DNA of 8,597 nt from JAUYQR01 sp043727195 (lineage in GTDB: Bacteria > Pseudomonadota > Alphaproteobacteria > Rhodobacterales > Rhodobacteraceae), in the NCBI GenBank assembly GCA_043727195.1, contig JAYSYZ010000220.1:1-8597 (forward strand), read 5' to 3'. The position numbers and the translations under genes are program-made. This document shows, one piece after another, positions 1-6,614 of this stretch; within the stretch, counting starts at the first letter, position 1, and each line of letters begins with the position of its first letter. The notes under the pieces are model-generated. The model worked only from the letters and a program-made list of their open reading frames with translations, did no database searches and was not told the DNA's origin.

Positions 1-812
1 CGGCGTTTCAGTGCGGTCTCGAACTCGCGCACCAGATCTTCGGCCTCGTCCTCCACCTCCAGATCGCTGTCGCGCAAGACGCGGAAGGTGCAGTGGCCCT
101 GGTCGGTGTAGCCGGGGAACAGCATGTTGAGGTGGAGCAGGAGCAGTTCTTCGAGCGGCAGAAAGCGATGTTCGCCCGGTTTGCCGGGCAGGGGCACGAA
201 GCGGGCAATCTGCTGCGGGATTGGCAGCAGCGCTTTCAGCGTGCGGTGATCGGTCTTGCGTTCCAGTTCCAGCGCCAGCGAAAAGCCGGTGTTGGGGATG
301 AACGGAAACGGGTGTTGCGGGTCGATGGCAAGCGGTGACAGCACCGGAAAGACGTTGTTGAGAAAATGCGCTTCGAGGTGTTTCAGATCGCGCGCGGTCA
401 GCTTGGACCGGGTGGCGATGAGGATGCCTTCGGCTTCGAGATCCTTGCGCAGGCGGTTGTAGGTTGTCTGCTGCGTCTGCATCAGGCGGCGGGCGTCGGC
501 ATTGATCAGGAGGAGCTGTTCAGCGGGGCTGCGGCCGTCTTCGGACAGCCGCGCGTTGCCGGTGCGCACCAGCGCGCGCAGACCCGCCACCCGGACGGTG
601 TAGAATTCGTCGAGGTTGGTGGCCGAGATCGACAGGAAGCGCAGGCGTTCCAGCAAGGGAACCGCCGGATTGGCGGCCTCTTCCAGCACGCGCCAGTTGA
701 AGGCCAGCCAGCTGAGTTCGCGGTTGAAGAACCGGCCCGGCCCGGCGGTTTCTGCGAAGGGCAGTTCCACGGCGGCGGGGAAGGGGGATTTCAGGAAATC
801 GGCTTGGGTCAT
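1..812 (-). CDS. ppk1: Polyphosphate kinase 1, N-terminal part (runs off left edge)
   Basis: Polyphosphate kinase 1 reversibly transfers the terminal phosphate of ATP onto a growing polyphosphate chain. The visible 270 residues show the family's N-terminal signature FFNRELSWLAFNWRVLEEA (residues 28-46), then LRFLSISATNLDEFYTVRV (57-75) and NNVFPVLSPLAIDP followed by HPFPFIPN (152-174). These are the helical N domain and the start of the head domain. PPK1 is usually about 700 residues, so the catalytic domains with the phosphorylated histidine lie beyond the left edge. The ATG at 812-810 is the first start after an in-frame stop and places the signature at the usual distance. It has no Shine-Dalgarno sequence, and a PHO box with a -10 element lies directly upstream. 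The gene is co-oriented with hdaA, 254 bases away. Identification is very secure; only the start is inferred. Confidence 0.96.
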   Translation of the reverse strand, partial: MTQADFLKSPFPAAVELPFAETAGPGRFFNRELSWLAFNWRVLEEAANPAVPLLERLRFLSISATNLDEFYTVRVAGLRALVRTGNARLSEDGRSPAEQLLLINADARRLMQTQQTTYNRLRKDLEAEGILIATRSKLTARDLKHLEAHFLNNVFPVLSPLAIDPQHPFPFIPNTGFSLALELERKTDHRTLKALLPIPQQIARFVPLPGKPGEHRFLPLEELLLLHLNMLFPGYTDQGHCTFRVLRDSDLEVEDEAEDLVREFETALKR

Positions 813-818
813 GGACGG

Positions 819-824
819 GTTATG
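819..824 (-). promoter_or_regulatory. Putative -10 element of the ppk promoter
   Basis: CATAAC on the minus strand keeps the central ATAA of TATAAT (4 of 6). It lies 11 bases downstream of the PHO box, which replaces a -35 element in PhoB-dependent promoters. Only six bases (CCGTCC) separate it from the ppk ATG, so transcription would begin at or within a base or two of the start codon. That would give a leaderless mRNA, in agreement with the absence of a Shine-Dalgarno sequence. Confidence 0.5.
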
Positions 825-835
825 CCGCGATGTTC

Positions 836-853
836 ATGAAGGTTCCATGACAG
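836..853 (-). promoter_or_regulatory. PHO box (PhoB-type binding site) upstream of ppk
   Basis: On the minus strand the sequence reads CTGTCAT-GGAA-CCTTCAT. The first 7-mer is a perfect match to the PHO-box repeat CTGTCAT and the second matches 5 of 7. The 4-base spacer gives the canonical 11-base period. The site ends 11 bases before the CATAAC at 824-819, close to the 10-base gap of classical PhoB-activated promoters such as E. coli phoA. Polyphosphate kinase is a known Pho-regulon target in several proteobacteria, which strengthens the call. No third repeat is visible. PhoB binding itself is inferred. Confidence 0.7.
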
Positions 854-884
854 TCTTTCATCCGGGATGGGGACTGTCCAGCGC

Positions 885-952
885 CCCTTGCCCGGATTCA
901 AGGGCGAAGCCCGCCGGGCAGCGCCCGACCGCCCCCTCGGGCGGGCGCTTTT
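885..952 (+). terminator. Hairpin cluster ending in a T-tract, plus-strand orientation
   Basis: Three adjacent inverted repeats are visible: CCCTTG (885-890) with CAAGGG (899-904); GGGC (902-905) with GCCC (909-912), which competes with it; and GCGCCCG (921-927) with CGGGCGC (942-948). The last is followed by TTTT (949-952), an intrinsic-terminator shape on the plus strand. No plus-strand gene precedes it, and in the minus direction of hdaA and ppk there is no T-tract. It could end an antisense or small RNA, or belong to a dispersed intergenic element. The terminal loop is C-rich (CCGCCCCC). The structure is clear; the function is not. Confidence 0.4.
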
Positions 953-1066
953 GCACCGTCGCCAGCAGAATTGCGGTGGGAGAGGCTGAACCATAAAGCG
1001 CCTAAGACCAGCGTTGCAGCGCCCACCCGGCGGTCAGACGCTGCCCTGTTTCAGCGCACGCCGCCC

Positions 1067-1723
1067 CTACTTCGCCCCCAGCACCTCTGCCGCCAATTGC
1101 CGGGTAATGGGGCGGCCCAGCGCCAGTGCGTGGGCGTCAAGTGCGGTGACCAGCGCGCGGGCGGCCCCGATGGACCGGGGCATCCGGCTGACCAGATAGG
1201 GGATCAGGTTGGCGGGCACCGCAATCTGGCGGTCGGCGAACAGCTTGATCAGCACAGCGGACAACAGCGCGTCATCGGGCGCGTCAAGCCGGGCGATGGC
1301 GGTGGCCTGCATCCGGCTGGCCAGATCGGGCAGCGTCAGCCCCCAGTCGCGCGGCGGCGTGGCGGCGGTCAGCAGCAGCGCGCCAGAGCCGGTCACCAGA
1401 TTGTGCAGATGGAAAAGGGCGGTTTCCGCGGGGCCGATGCGATCGGCATCCTCGACGGCGACGTGTTGCCCTGCCAGCGCGCCAAGGTCGGTGTCGGCAA
1501 GGTCGGCTGCGCGCAGGATGACAGCGCCCGCCATCGCGGCCCAGATCTGCGCCAGATGCGTCTTGCCGGCACCCTCTGGCCCGACTAGCAGCAGTTTGCG
1601 GCCCGGCCAGTCGGCCCAGCCCTCTACTGTCTGCAGGGCGAGGGCGTTTGACGGCGAGACGAAGAAATCCGCGCGGGTCAGCGCCGCGGGGGCAGGCAGA
1701 TCAAAGATCAGCTGGCGCGTCAC
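1067..1723 (-). CDS. hdaA: HdaA, DnaA-related regulatory inactivator (AAA+)
   Basis: HdaA binds the DNA sliding clamp and stimulates ATP hydrolysis by DnaA, preventing re-initiation of replication. The 218-residue protein is the AAA+ core of DnaA without a C-terminal DNA-binding domain. Residues 4-9 (QLIFDL) match the N-terminal clamp-binding motif of Hda proteins. Walker A is GPEGAGKT (48-55) and a Walker B-like VAVEDAD lies at 88-94. LASR with R137 corresponds to the box VII arginine finger, and PRSIGAARAL (182-191) to the sensor II region. The start is GTG at 1723, inside a GTGA overlap with the stop of the upstream AI-2E gene, so the two are probably translationally coupled. The size matches the family. 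DnaA itself is excluded by length. Confidence 0.88.
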   Translation of the reverse strand: MTRQLIFDLPAPAALTRADFFVSPSNALALQTVEGWADWPGRKLLLVGPEGAGKTHLAQIWAAMAGAVILRAADLADTDLGALAGQHVAVEDADRIGPAETALFHLHNLVTGSGALLLTAATPPRDWGLTLPDLASRMQATAIARLDAPDDALLSAVLIKLFADRQIAVPANLIPYLVSRMPRSIGAARALVTALDAHALALGRPITRQLAAEVLGAK

Positions 1724-2862
1724 GCGCTATCCATCGGCGGCGTCTTGCGGCGCTTTGCGGGTGGTGCCTCGGCCGGCTGGGCACCGGTGCCGCCTTTGTA
1801 CAGCAGGCTTGACTGGTACTGCCCGATCCCGAACCGCGTCAGCACCCCGATGGAGGCGGCCACCGGCACCGCGATGAGCAGGCCGACAAAACCGAAGACG
1901 GACCCGAAGGCCGACAGCGCGAACAACAGCCAGACCGGATGCAGCCCCACCGATTTTCCGACGAGTTTCGGCGTCAGGATGTTGCCTTCGATGAACTGCC
2001 CGGCGGCGAAGATCGCGGCGACGATGCCGATTGATACCCAATCGCCCCAGAACTGGAACAGCGCCAGCCCCACCGCCAGGGTGCCCCCGATGATCGAGCC
2101 GACATAGGGAATGAAGGTGATCGCGCCGGCAATCGCGCCGACGATCAGCCCGAATTGCAACCCTGCCAGCATTAGCGCCACGGAGTAGAAGGTACCCAGC
2201 AACAGGCAGACCGAGATTTGCCCGCGCACAAAGCCCGCCATCACCACATTCACCTCGCGCGCCAGCCGCCGGATGGTGGGCGCATGATCGAGCGGCAGCA
2301 TCGCGTCGATGCGGGCGACCATCTTGTCCCAGTCCAGCAGCAGGTAGAACGCCACCACCGGCACCACCACGATGAACACCACCGCCGAGATCACGCCAAG
2401 CGCCGAGGACAGGAGGCCGTTCGCCAGTTCCGCCCCGCGCGACTGGATGGCAGTGGCGATGTTGGCCAGCGTCTGGCGCATCGTCGAGGTGCTGTCGGCC
2501 AGATCGGGGAAGCGTTCCATCAAAAAGCCCTGCAGCCGGCGGGCAATCTCGGGTGCGGAATTGACCAGGGCTGTCAGCTGGTTGACCAAAGTCGGGATGA
2601 TCGCCAGCACCAGCAGGATCACCGCCAGCAGCGCCACGAGAGAGATCACGGTTGTCGCCGCCACCCGGCTGAGGCCAGCACGTTGCAGACGGTCAGCGAC
2701 GGGATCCAGGAAATACGCGATAGCCCCGCCGACGAGGAACGGCAGCAGCACGTCACCCAGAAGCCAGAGCAGCAGCAGGAAGACGACGGCGGCGATGCCC
2801 CAGTAGCGGGCCTGAGAGCTGTTCGGCAAAGCCATGTCGGAACCCGAGTTGTTTTCTGACAT
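1720..2862 (-). CDS. AI-2E/PerM-family membrane transporter-like protein
   Basis: A 380-residue polytopic inner-membrane protein of the AI-2E transporter (PerM, UPF0118) family. These proteins have been linked to autoinducer-2 export or ion transport, but the substrate here cannot be told from sequence. Family hallmarks are GGAIAYFLDPVADRL near the first two membrane segments, the central FIPYVGSIIGG, and TPKLVGKSVGLHPVWLLFAL near the C terminus. About seven or eight hydrophobic segments are visible, with a soluble stretch after the second pair and a basic, proline-rich tail. I chose the ATG at 2862 because AGGTG lies just upstream and the preceding coding-like frame ends at 2864. A GTG at 2901 and an ATG at 2835 (MALPNSS) are alternatives. 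It heads a minus-strand unit with hdaA. Confidence 0.87.
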   Translation of the reverse strand: MSENNSGSDMALPNSSQARYWGIAAVVFLLLLWLLGDVLLPFLVGGAIAYFLDPVADRLQRAGLSRVAATTVISLVALLAVILLVLAIIPTLVNQLTALVNSAPEIARRLQGFLMERFPDLADSTSTMRQTLANIATAIQSRGAELANGLLSSALGVISAVVFIVVVPVVAFYLLLDWDKMVARIDAMLPLDHAPTIRRLAREVNVVMAGFVRGQISVCLLLGTFYSVALMLAGLQFGLIVGAIAGAITFIPYVGSIIGGTLAVGLALFQFWGDWVSIGIVAAIFAAGQFIEGNILTPKLVGKSVGLHPVWLLFALSAFGSVFGFVGLLIAVPVAASIGVLTRFGIGQYQSSLLYKGGTGAQPAEAPPAKRRKTPPMDSA

Positions 2863-2863
2863 A

Positions 2864-3170
2864 TCACCTGTGCCCCGCCGCCATGCAAGGGGCGGGGCCA
2901 CATTCCTTGGTGGCAGGATTCCGTTGGTGGCAGGTGGGGCGCGTGCCCGGCAGCAGCACTTTGTCGATCATCGCCGATGAAGACGCGGGCCACCTTGCCC
3001 GTCCCGTCGGCGATCACGCCATCGCTGCCGCTGGTGATGCGAAAGGATCGCGGCGGGGGGCAGCTGGCGGGGGGGACGGGGGGCGATGACGGTAAAGGGC
3101 CGGGGCCCGCCCGCGTATTGGCGCGGCCCGCCGCAGTGCCCGCCGCCACCAGGGTGGTGAAACATTCGTC
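2864..3170 (-). pseudogene. Decayed coding sequence upstream of the AI-2E gene
   Basis: This stretch has protein-like minus-strand sequence that hops between frames. One frame gives ECFTTLVAAGTAAGRANTR (about 3167-3110). A second gives RPFTVIAPRPPRQLPP (about 3108-3060). The first frame resumes with SFRITSGSDGVIADGTGKV and ARVFIGD (about 3050-2970). A third gives IDKVLLPGTRPTCHQRNPAT and KECGPAPCMAAGHR, ending at a TGA (2866-2864) two bases before the AI-2E ATG. Third positions are mostly G/C in each segment. Runs of 6, 7 and 6 G (3055-3060, 3069-3075, 3078-3083) lie where one frame change is needed. I do not recognise the family; the cysteine-rich end might suit a secreted protein. A broken gene, sequencing indels in the G-runs, or chance are all possible. 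Confidence 0.4.
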
Positions 3171-3243
3171 CCCGGCGGATCGGGCGCGATGCCGCCGTGG
3201 CGAAGCGGAAAGGGGTGGGGCGCGCGCCGTGAGCCCTGCCGCC

Positions 3244-3290
3244 TTGCCTGCCTGCATTCGAGGCGCTAGGAAGCGCGGGATCAACCCCGC
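3244..3290 (+). promoter_or_regulatory. Candidate proS promoter and leader hairpins
   Basis: TTGCCT (3244-3249) and TAGGAA (3267-3272) are separated by 17 bases and form a weak sigma-70-like pair upstream of proS. Two small hairpins overlap here: GCGCT/AGCGC around an AGGA loop (3263-3276), and GCGGG/CCCGC (3275-3290). They share two bases, so they compete. GAGG at 3293-3296 is a short Shine-Dalgarno sequence at a suitable distance from the proS ATG. The promoter call is tentative, since G+C-rich sequence yields such matches easily. Confidence 0.25.
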
Positions 3291-3302
3291 AGCGAGGCCC
3301 CC

Positions 3303-4640
3303 ATGCGACTGACCCGCTACTTCCTGCCCGTGCTGAAGGAAAACCCTGCCGAGGCGCAGATCGTTTCGCACCGCTACATGCTGCGGGCGGGGATGATCAA
3401 GCAGCAGGCGGCGGGGATCTATTCGTGGCTGCCGCTGGGCCTGCGGGTGTTGCGGCGGATCGAGGCCATCGTGAACGAGGAACAGGAACGCGCGGGGCAT
3501 ATTCCGTTGCTGATGCCCACGCTGCAGCCCGCCGATCTGTGGCGCGAGTCAGGCCGCTACGACGACTACGGTCAGGAAATGCTGCGCATCAAGGACCGGC
3601 AGGACCGCGAGATGCTGTACGGCCCCACCAACGAGGAGATGATCACCGACATCTTCCGGGCGCATGTGAACAGCTATAAAGACCTGCCGCTGACGTTGTA
3701 TCACATCCAGTGGAAGTTCCGCGACGAGATGCGGCCCCGGTTCGGGGTGATGCGCGGGCGCGAGTTCCTGATGAAGGATGGCTATAACTTTGACGTCGAC
3801 AAGGCGGCGGCGCTGCATGCCTACAACCGCCATATGGTCAGCTACCTGCGCACCTATGAGCGGATGGGGCTGACCGCGATCCCGATGCGGGCGGACAGTG
3901 GCCCCATCGGCGGCGAGGACACGCATGAGTTTCTGGTGCTGGCCAGCACGGGAGAATCCGAGGTATTCTTCGACAGTGCCGTGACCGACCTGAAACTCGG
4001 CGATCGCGCGGTGGATTACGACGACCGCGAGGCCGTGGCGGCGATCTGCCGGGAATTCACCACGCTCTATGCCCGCACCGACGAGACGCATGACCAGACG
4101 CTGTTCGACGCTATCCCCGAAGCGCGGCGCAAGGTGGCGCGGGGCATCGAAGTGGGGCAGATCTTCTATTTCGGCACCAAGTATTCCGAGGCGATGGGGG
4201 CCATGGTGACAACCGCCGATGGCGGCAAGGTGCCGGTGGAAATGGGGTCGCACGGCATTGGCGTGTCGCGCCTGCTGGGCGCGATCATCGAGGCTTCGCA
4301 TGATGACAGGGGGATCATCTGGCCCGAGGGGGTGACGCCGTTCCCGGTGGGGATCGTGAACCTGAAACAGGGCGATGCGGGGACGGATGCGGCGTGTGAC
4401 GGGTTGTACAAGGCGCTGGCGGCCAAGGGTCTGGAAGCGCTGTATGATGACCGCGACGAACGCGCGGGGGCCAAGTTCGCGACGATGGACCTGATCGGCC
4501 TGCCGTGGCGGATCACGGTCGGGCCGCGCGGGCTGGCCCATGGGGTGGTGGAACTAACCTCGCGCCGGACGGGTATCAGCGAGGAGATGAGCCCTGACGC
4601 GGCTGTGGCGCGGGTGGCGGAGGTCTACGCGGGGGTGTGA
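3303..4640 (+). CDS. proS: Prolyl-tRNA synthetase (short, INS-less form)
   Basis: A cytoplasmic class II aminoacyl-tRNA synthetase that charges tRNA-Pro with proline using ATP. At 445 residues it is complete for the short alphaproteobacterial form. The proline/ATP-site motif GPTNEEM lies at 107-113. Motif 2 is FRDEMRPRFGVMRGREFLMKD (139-159, arginine at 140). Motif 3 is GSHGIGVSRLL (315-325). The C-terminal anticodon-binding domain starts near FPVGIVNL (about 348). Bacterial-type ProRS usually carries a roughly 180-residue editing insertion between motifs 2 and 3; here that interval is too short for it, so Ala-tRNA-Pro must be cleared by another protein if at all. The ATG at 3303 follows GAGG by six bases. 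The gene is divergent from the decayed AI-2E-upstream sequence and converges on the oxidoreductase 64 bases away; no clear terminator is visible between them. Confidence 0.97.
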   Translation: MRLTRYFLPVLKENPAEAQIVSHRYMLRAGMIKQQAAGIYSWLPLGLRVLRRIEAIVNEEQERAGHIPLLMPTLQPADLWRESGRYDDYGQEMLRIKDRQDREMLYGPTNEEMITDIFRAHVNSYKDLPLTLYHIQWKFRDEMRPRFGVMRGREFLMKDGYNFDVDKAAALHAYNRHMVSYLRTYERMGLTAIPMRADSGPIGGEDTHEFLVLASTGESEVFFDSAVTDLKLGDRAVDYDDREAVAAICREFTTLYARTDETHDQTLFDAIPEARRKVARGIEVGQIFYFGTKYSEAMGAMVTTADGGKVPVEMGSHGIGVSRLLGAIIEASHDDRGIIWPEGVTPFPVGIVNLKQGDAGTDAACDGLYKALAAKGLEALYDDRDERAGAKFATMDLIGLPWRITVGPRGLAHGVVELTSRRTGISEEMSPDAAVARVAEVYAGV

Positions 4641-4704
4641 GGCCGAGGGCGGTTGCGCGCGGCAGCGTGCAGCTTTGGCGGTTGCATGCATTGCGCAGCC
4701 GGTT

Positions 4705-5718
4705 TCAGGATTGGCCAGCGCTTGCGTTTTGTGCTGCGATGGGATCGGGCATGACCACGACCACGTTGCCCCGCTTGTGCCGCGACCCGGCAAGCGCGTG
4801 GGCGGCGGCTATGTCGGCGAAGGGCAGGGTGTCGCCGATGACGGGCCGGTAGACCCCGGACTGATGCAGGCGGATCAACCGCTCCATCGCCGGTTTGGCG
4901 TCGGCGATGATACCGGCGGTGATGCGGTGCGTCCCGCGTTTCGGGCGGATCGCGGCGGACACTTGCTGGGCAAGCGTGGCGGTGACGGGAAGCAGGCGGC
5001 CATTCGGCGCAAGGAGGGCTTCTGCCCTGGCGTAGGGCAGCGAGCCCACGACATCAAGAATGACATCATACTGGCCGGTTAGCGGGCCGTCGCGGTAATC
5101 GACGACCGCGTCTGCCCCGAGGTTGTGGGCTAAGGCGTGATTATCGCTGCGGGCGACGGCGGTGATTTGCGCGCCAAGGTGGTGGGCGATCTGCAGCGCG
5201 GCGGTGCCGACAGAGCCGGTTGCGCCATTGACCAGCAGGCGGTCGCCGGGTTGCAGGCGGGCCTTGTCGATGAGGAAATCCATCGCCGTCAGGCCGCCGA
5301 AGAAAAACGCCGCGCCTTCTGCGTCGCTGAGGGTTTCGGGCAGGGCGAACAGCCGCGCGTCGGCGTTGATCGTCAGGTATCCGGCATGTGCGCCGCCCCC
5401 GAGGCCGGTCACCCCAAAGACGCGCTGGCCGATGACAAAACCGGTGGTCCCGGTGCCGAGCGAGTTGACTATGCCGGCGAATTCCATCCCCGGCACCGGG
5501 TTTCGGGGGCGGATCAGGCCGGTGATCAGCCGCATGAGGAGGCCAAAGCCGCGCGGCGCGTCGTTGGCACGCAGGCGCGCGTCGGCAGCAGTGACGGCGG
5601 CGGCGGTAACCCGGATGCGCAGCGCACCCGGTTGCGGTTCTGGACGGGGAAGCGTTTCGATTGTCACGACCCCGGGGCCGCCATAACGGCGGGCGGTGGC
5701 GGCTTGCATGGTGGTCAT
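4705..5718 (-). CDS. Zinc-free medium-chain NAD(P)-dependent oxidoreductase, quinone oxidoreductase type
   Basis: A 337-residue member of the medium-chain dehydrogenase/reductase superfamily, quinone oxidoreductase branch. It probably uses NAD(P)H to reduce a quinone or an activated double bond; the substrate is unknown. The GroES-like N-terminal domain contains GMEFAGIV (77-84). The Rossmann domain has NGATGSVGTAALQ (164-176), the GxxGxxG-type cofactor loop of this branch, followed by a beta strand ending at AVARSDN. The cysteine/histidine zinc ligands of true alcohol dehydrogenases are absent. I chose the ATG at 5718 because AAAGG precedes it by seven bases and the protein then begins MTTMQAATARRYGGPGVV, the usual family start. 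The open frame extends upstream to 5853, but that part is low-complexity and Arg/Ala-rich. It stands alone, convergent with proS. Confidence 0.88.
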   Translation of the reverse strand: MTTMQAATARRYGGPGVVTIETLPRPEPQPGALRIRVTAAAVTAADARLRANDAPRGFGLLMRLITGLIRPRNPVPGMEFAGIVNSLGTGTTGFVIGQRVFGVTGLGGGAHAGYLTINADARLFALPETLSDAEGAAFFFGGLTAMDFLIDKARLQPGDRLLVNGATGSVGTAALQIAHHLGAQITAVARSDNHALAHNLGADAVVDYRDGPLTGQYDVILDVVGSLPYARAEALLAPNGRLLPVTATLAQQVSAAIRPKRGTHRITAGIIADAKPAMERLIRLHQSGVYRPVIGDTLPFADIAAAHALAGSRHKRGNVVVVMPDPIAAQNASAGQS

Positions 5719-5896
5719 TTCGATGCCTTTCGCAGGATGATCTTGGCACAGGCCAGTCTGAAGGGCCGGGCAAAGATGGAACAGTGTTGCAGCGGCTGCC
5801 GTCTGGCGGCCCGAGGATCGGGAAAACCGGCGGCGCTGCAAGGCTGAGCGCATCGGCGCGGATCATCCAAAGGCGGTGGCGGGCGGCAGATCAGGG

Positions 5897-5913
5897 CCGC
5901 AGGCAGGCTGCGG
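5897..5913 (-). terminator. Possible weak terminator after the XRE regulator gene
   Basis: CCGCAG (5897-5902) and CTGCGG (5908-5913) form a perfect six-base inverted repeat with a five-base loop, 28 bases past the regulator's stop codon in its direction. No T-tract follows, so at most this is a weak pause or a 3'-end-protecting hairpin. The rest of 5719-5940 shows nothing gene-like and should contain the oxidoreductase promoter, which I could not place. Confidence 0.2.
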
Positions 5914-5940
5914 GGGAAGGGTTTCGCGGACATCGGGCGG

Positions 5941-6162
5941 TCAATCCGTGGGTTTGAGGTATTGAAAGACGTCGTGGAGCGGCTTGCCAAACACCTCGGC
6001 TATCGGGACGGCCAGTTCGAGCGAGGGGAAATACTTGGCGTTTTCAATGGCCATGATCGTCTGGCGGGTGACGCCTACCGCATCGGCGAGGTCTTTCTGC
6101 GTCATCTCGTCCGCGTCGAACCGCAGTCGGCGGATGCAGTTTTCGATGCGGGCGCGTGCCAC
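5941..6162 (-). CDS. XRE-family helix-turn-helix regulator (small, YozG-like)
   Basis: A 73-residue DNA-binding protein consisting almost entirely of one Cro/C1-type helix-turn-helix domain. MTQKDLADAVGVTRQTIMAI (residues 20-39) spans the helix-turn-helix. ENAKYFPSLELAVPIAEVFG (40-59) is the typical continuation, resembling small YozG-like regulators. It is likely a homodimeric transcription factor with no ligand domain. The start is GTG at 6162, two bases after the stop of the upstream membrane-protein gene, so the two are co-transcribed and probably coupled. A GGGGA ten bases upstream lies inside the end of that gene. The operon suggests that it controls the membrane protein or its own unit, and possibly the divergent ThuA gene. 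The target is inferred, not seen. Confidence 0.85.
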   Translation of the reverse strand: MARARIENCIRRLRFDADEMTQKDLADAVGVTRQTIMAIENAKYFPSLELAVPIAEVFGKPLHDVFQYLKPTD

Positions 6163-6164
6163 CG

Positions 6165-6614
6165 TCAGAATCCCCGGCGATAGAGGACAAGTTTGGTGAG
6201 CGTGCCGGCGAGATCTCCCAATGCGCAGGCGGCAAGGATCACGTTCAGTGCCACCGGCCTGGGCACCCCGTAGGCCAGCGCCCCGATGGCGGCAACGATG
6301 CCGCTGGAGAGGGCGACGAGCGTGGCCTGCATGCCGCGCAGGCCGATGAAGCCGTCCCGTTCGTCGCGCAGTGTGGTGGAGCGTTTGTCGCCGGAAACGA
6401 TGGCATGGGCGATGGTGAAAAGGCTGGACATCGCAATGCCGATCCCGACGCAGATCAGGATCAAACAGAACACCGAACGGGCCCGAAGCATCGGGCCATC
6501 CGCCCCGTCATACAGCCCGCTGGCGGTGTTGCGGGCCAGGGCGGTGGTCATGACGCCCCAACCGATCAGGCTGATCAGGACGCCGGAGATGGTGTTGCGT
6601 TCTACAAAGGACAT
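6165..6614 (-). CDS. Four-helix membrane protein with DERD motif, partner of the XRE regulator
   Basis: A 149-residue hydrophobic protein with four predicted membrane segments, near residues 9-27, 47-70, 97-116 and 119-142. DERDGFIGLRG (84-94) lies between the second and third segments. An acidic DERD followed by a hydrophobic residue and arginine recalls the small DUF2178-like membrane proteins that often sit beside YozG-type regulators; I infer this relationship from the motif, layout and partner and have not tested it. Function is unknown. The ATG at 6614 follows the divergent promoter region and has no strong Shine-Dalgarno sequence. The gene precedes the regulator with a two-base gap, so one promoter in 6615-6751 probably serves both. 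It could act as a sensor that passes a membrane signal to the regulator, or as the regulated product. Confidence 0.75.
   Translation of the reverse strand: MSFVERNTISGVLISLIGWGVMTTALARNTASGLYDGADGPMLRARSVFCLILICVGIGIAMSSLFTIAHAIVSGDKRSTTLRDERDGFIGLRGMQATLVALSSGIVAAIGALAYGVPRPVALNVILAACALGDLAGTLTKLVLYRRGF

Noticed and set aside
971..1588. 205-codon plus-strand open frame
   Set aside because: It is antisense to hdaA, whose Walker A and clamp-binding motifs are clear; no motif is seen in the shadow.
2218..2859. 213-codon plus-strand open frame rich in His, Gln and Arg
   Set aside because: It is the reverse-complement shadow of the AI-2E-type membrane gene, with composition typical of antisense to hydrophobic codons.
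2646..3500. 284-codon minus-strand open frame read as a single gene
   Set aside because: It overlaps the conserved starts of both proS and the AI-2E gene out of frame. Only its middle part resembles coding sequence, and that is covered by the decayed-gene call.
3549..4541. 330-codon minus-strand open frame
   Set aside because: It lies wholly antisense to intact proS, is His/Arg/Pro-rich with no recognisable domain, and is explained by the G+C-biased third positions of proS.
5719..5853. N-terminal extension of the oxidoreductase
   Set aside because: The extra 45 residues are low-complexity and unlike family N termini. The ATG at 5718 has a good Shine-Dalgarno sequence and gives the standard start.
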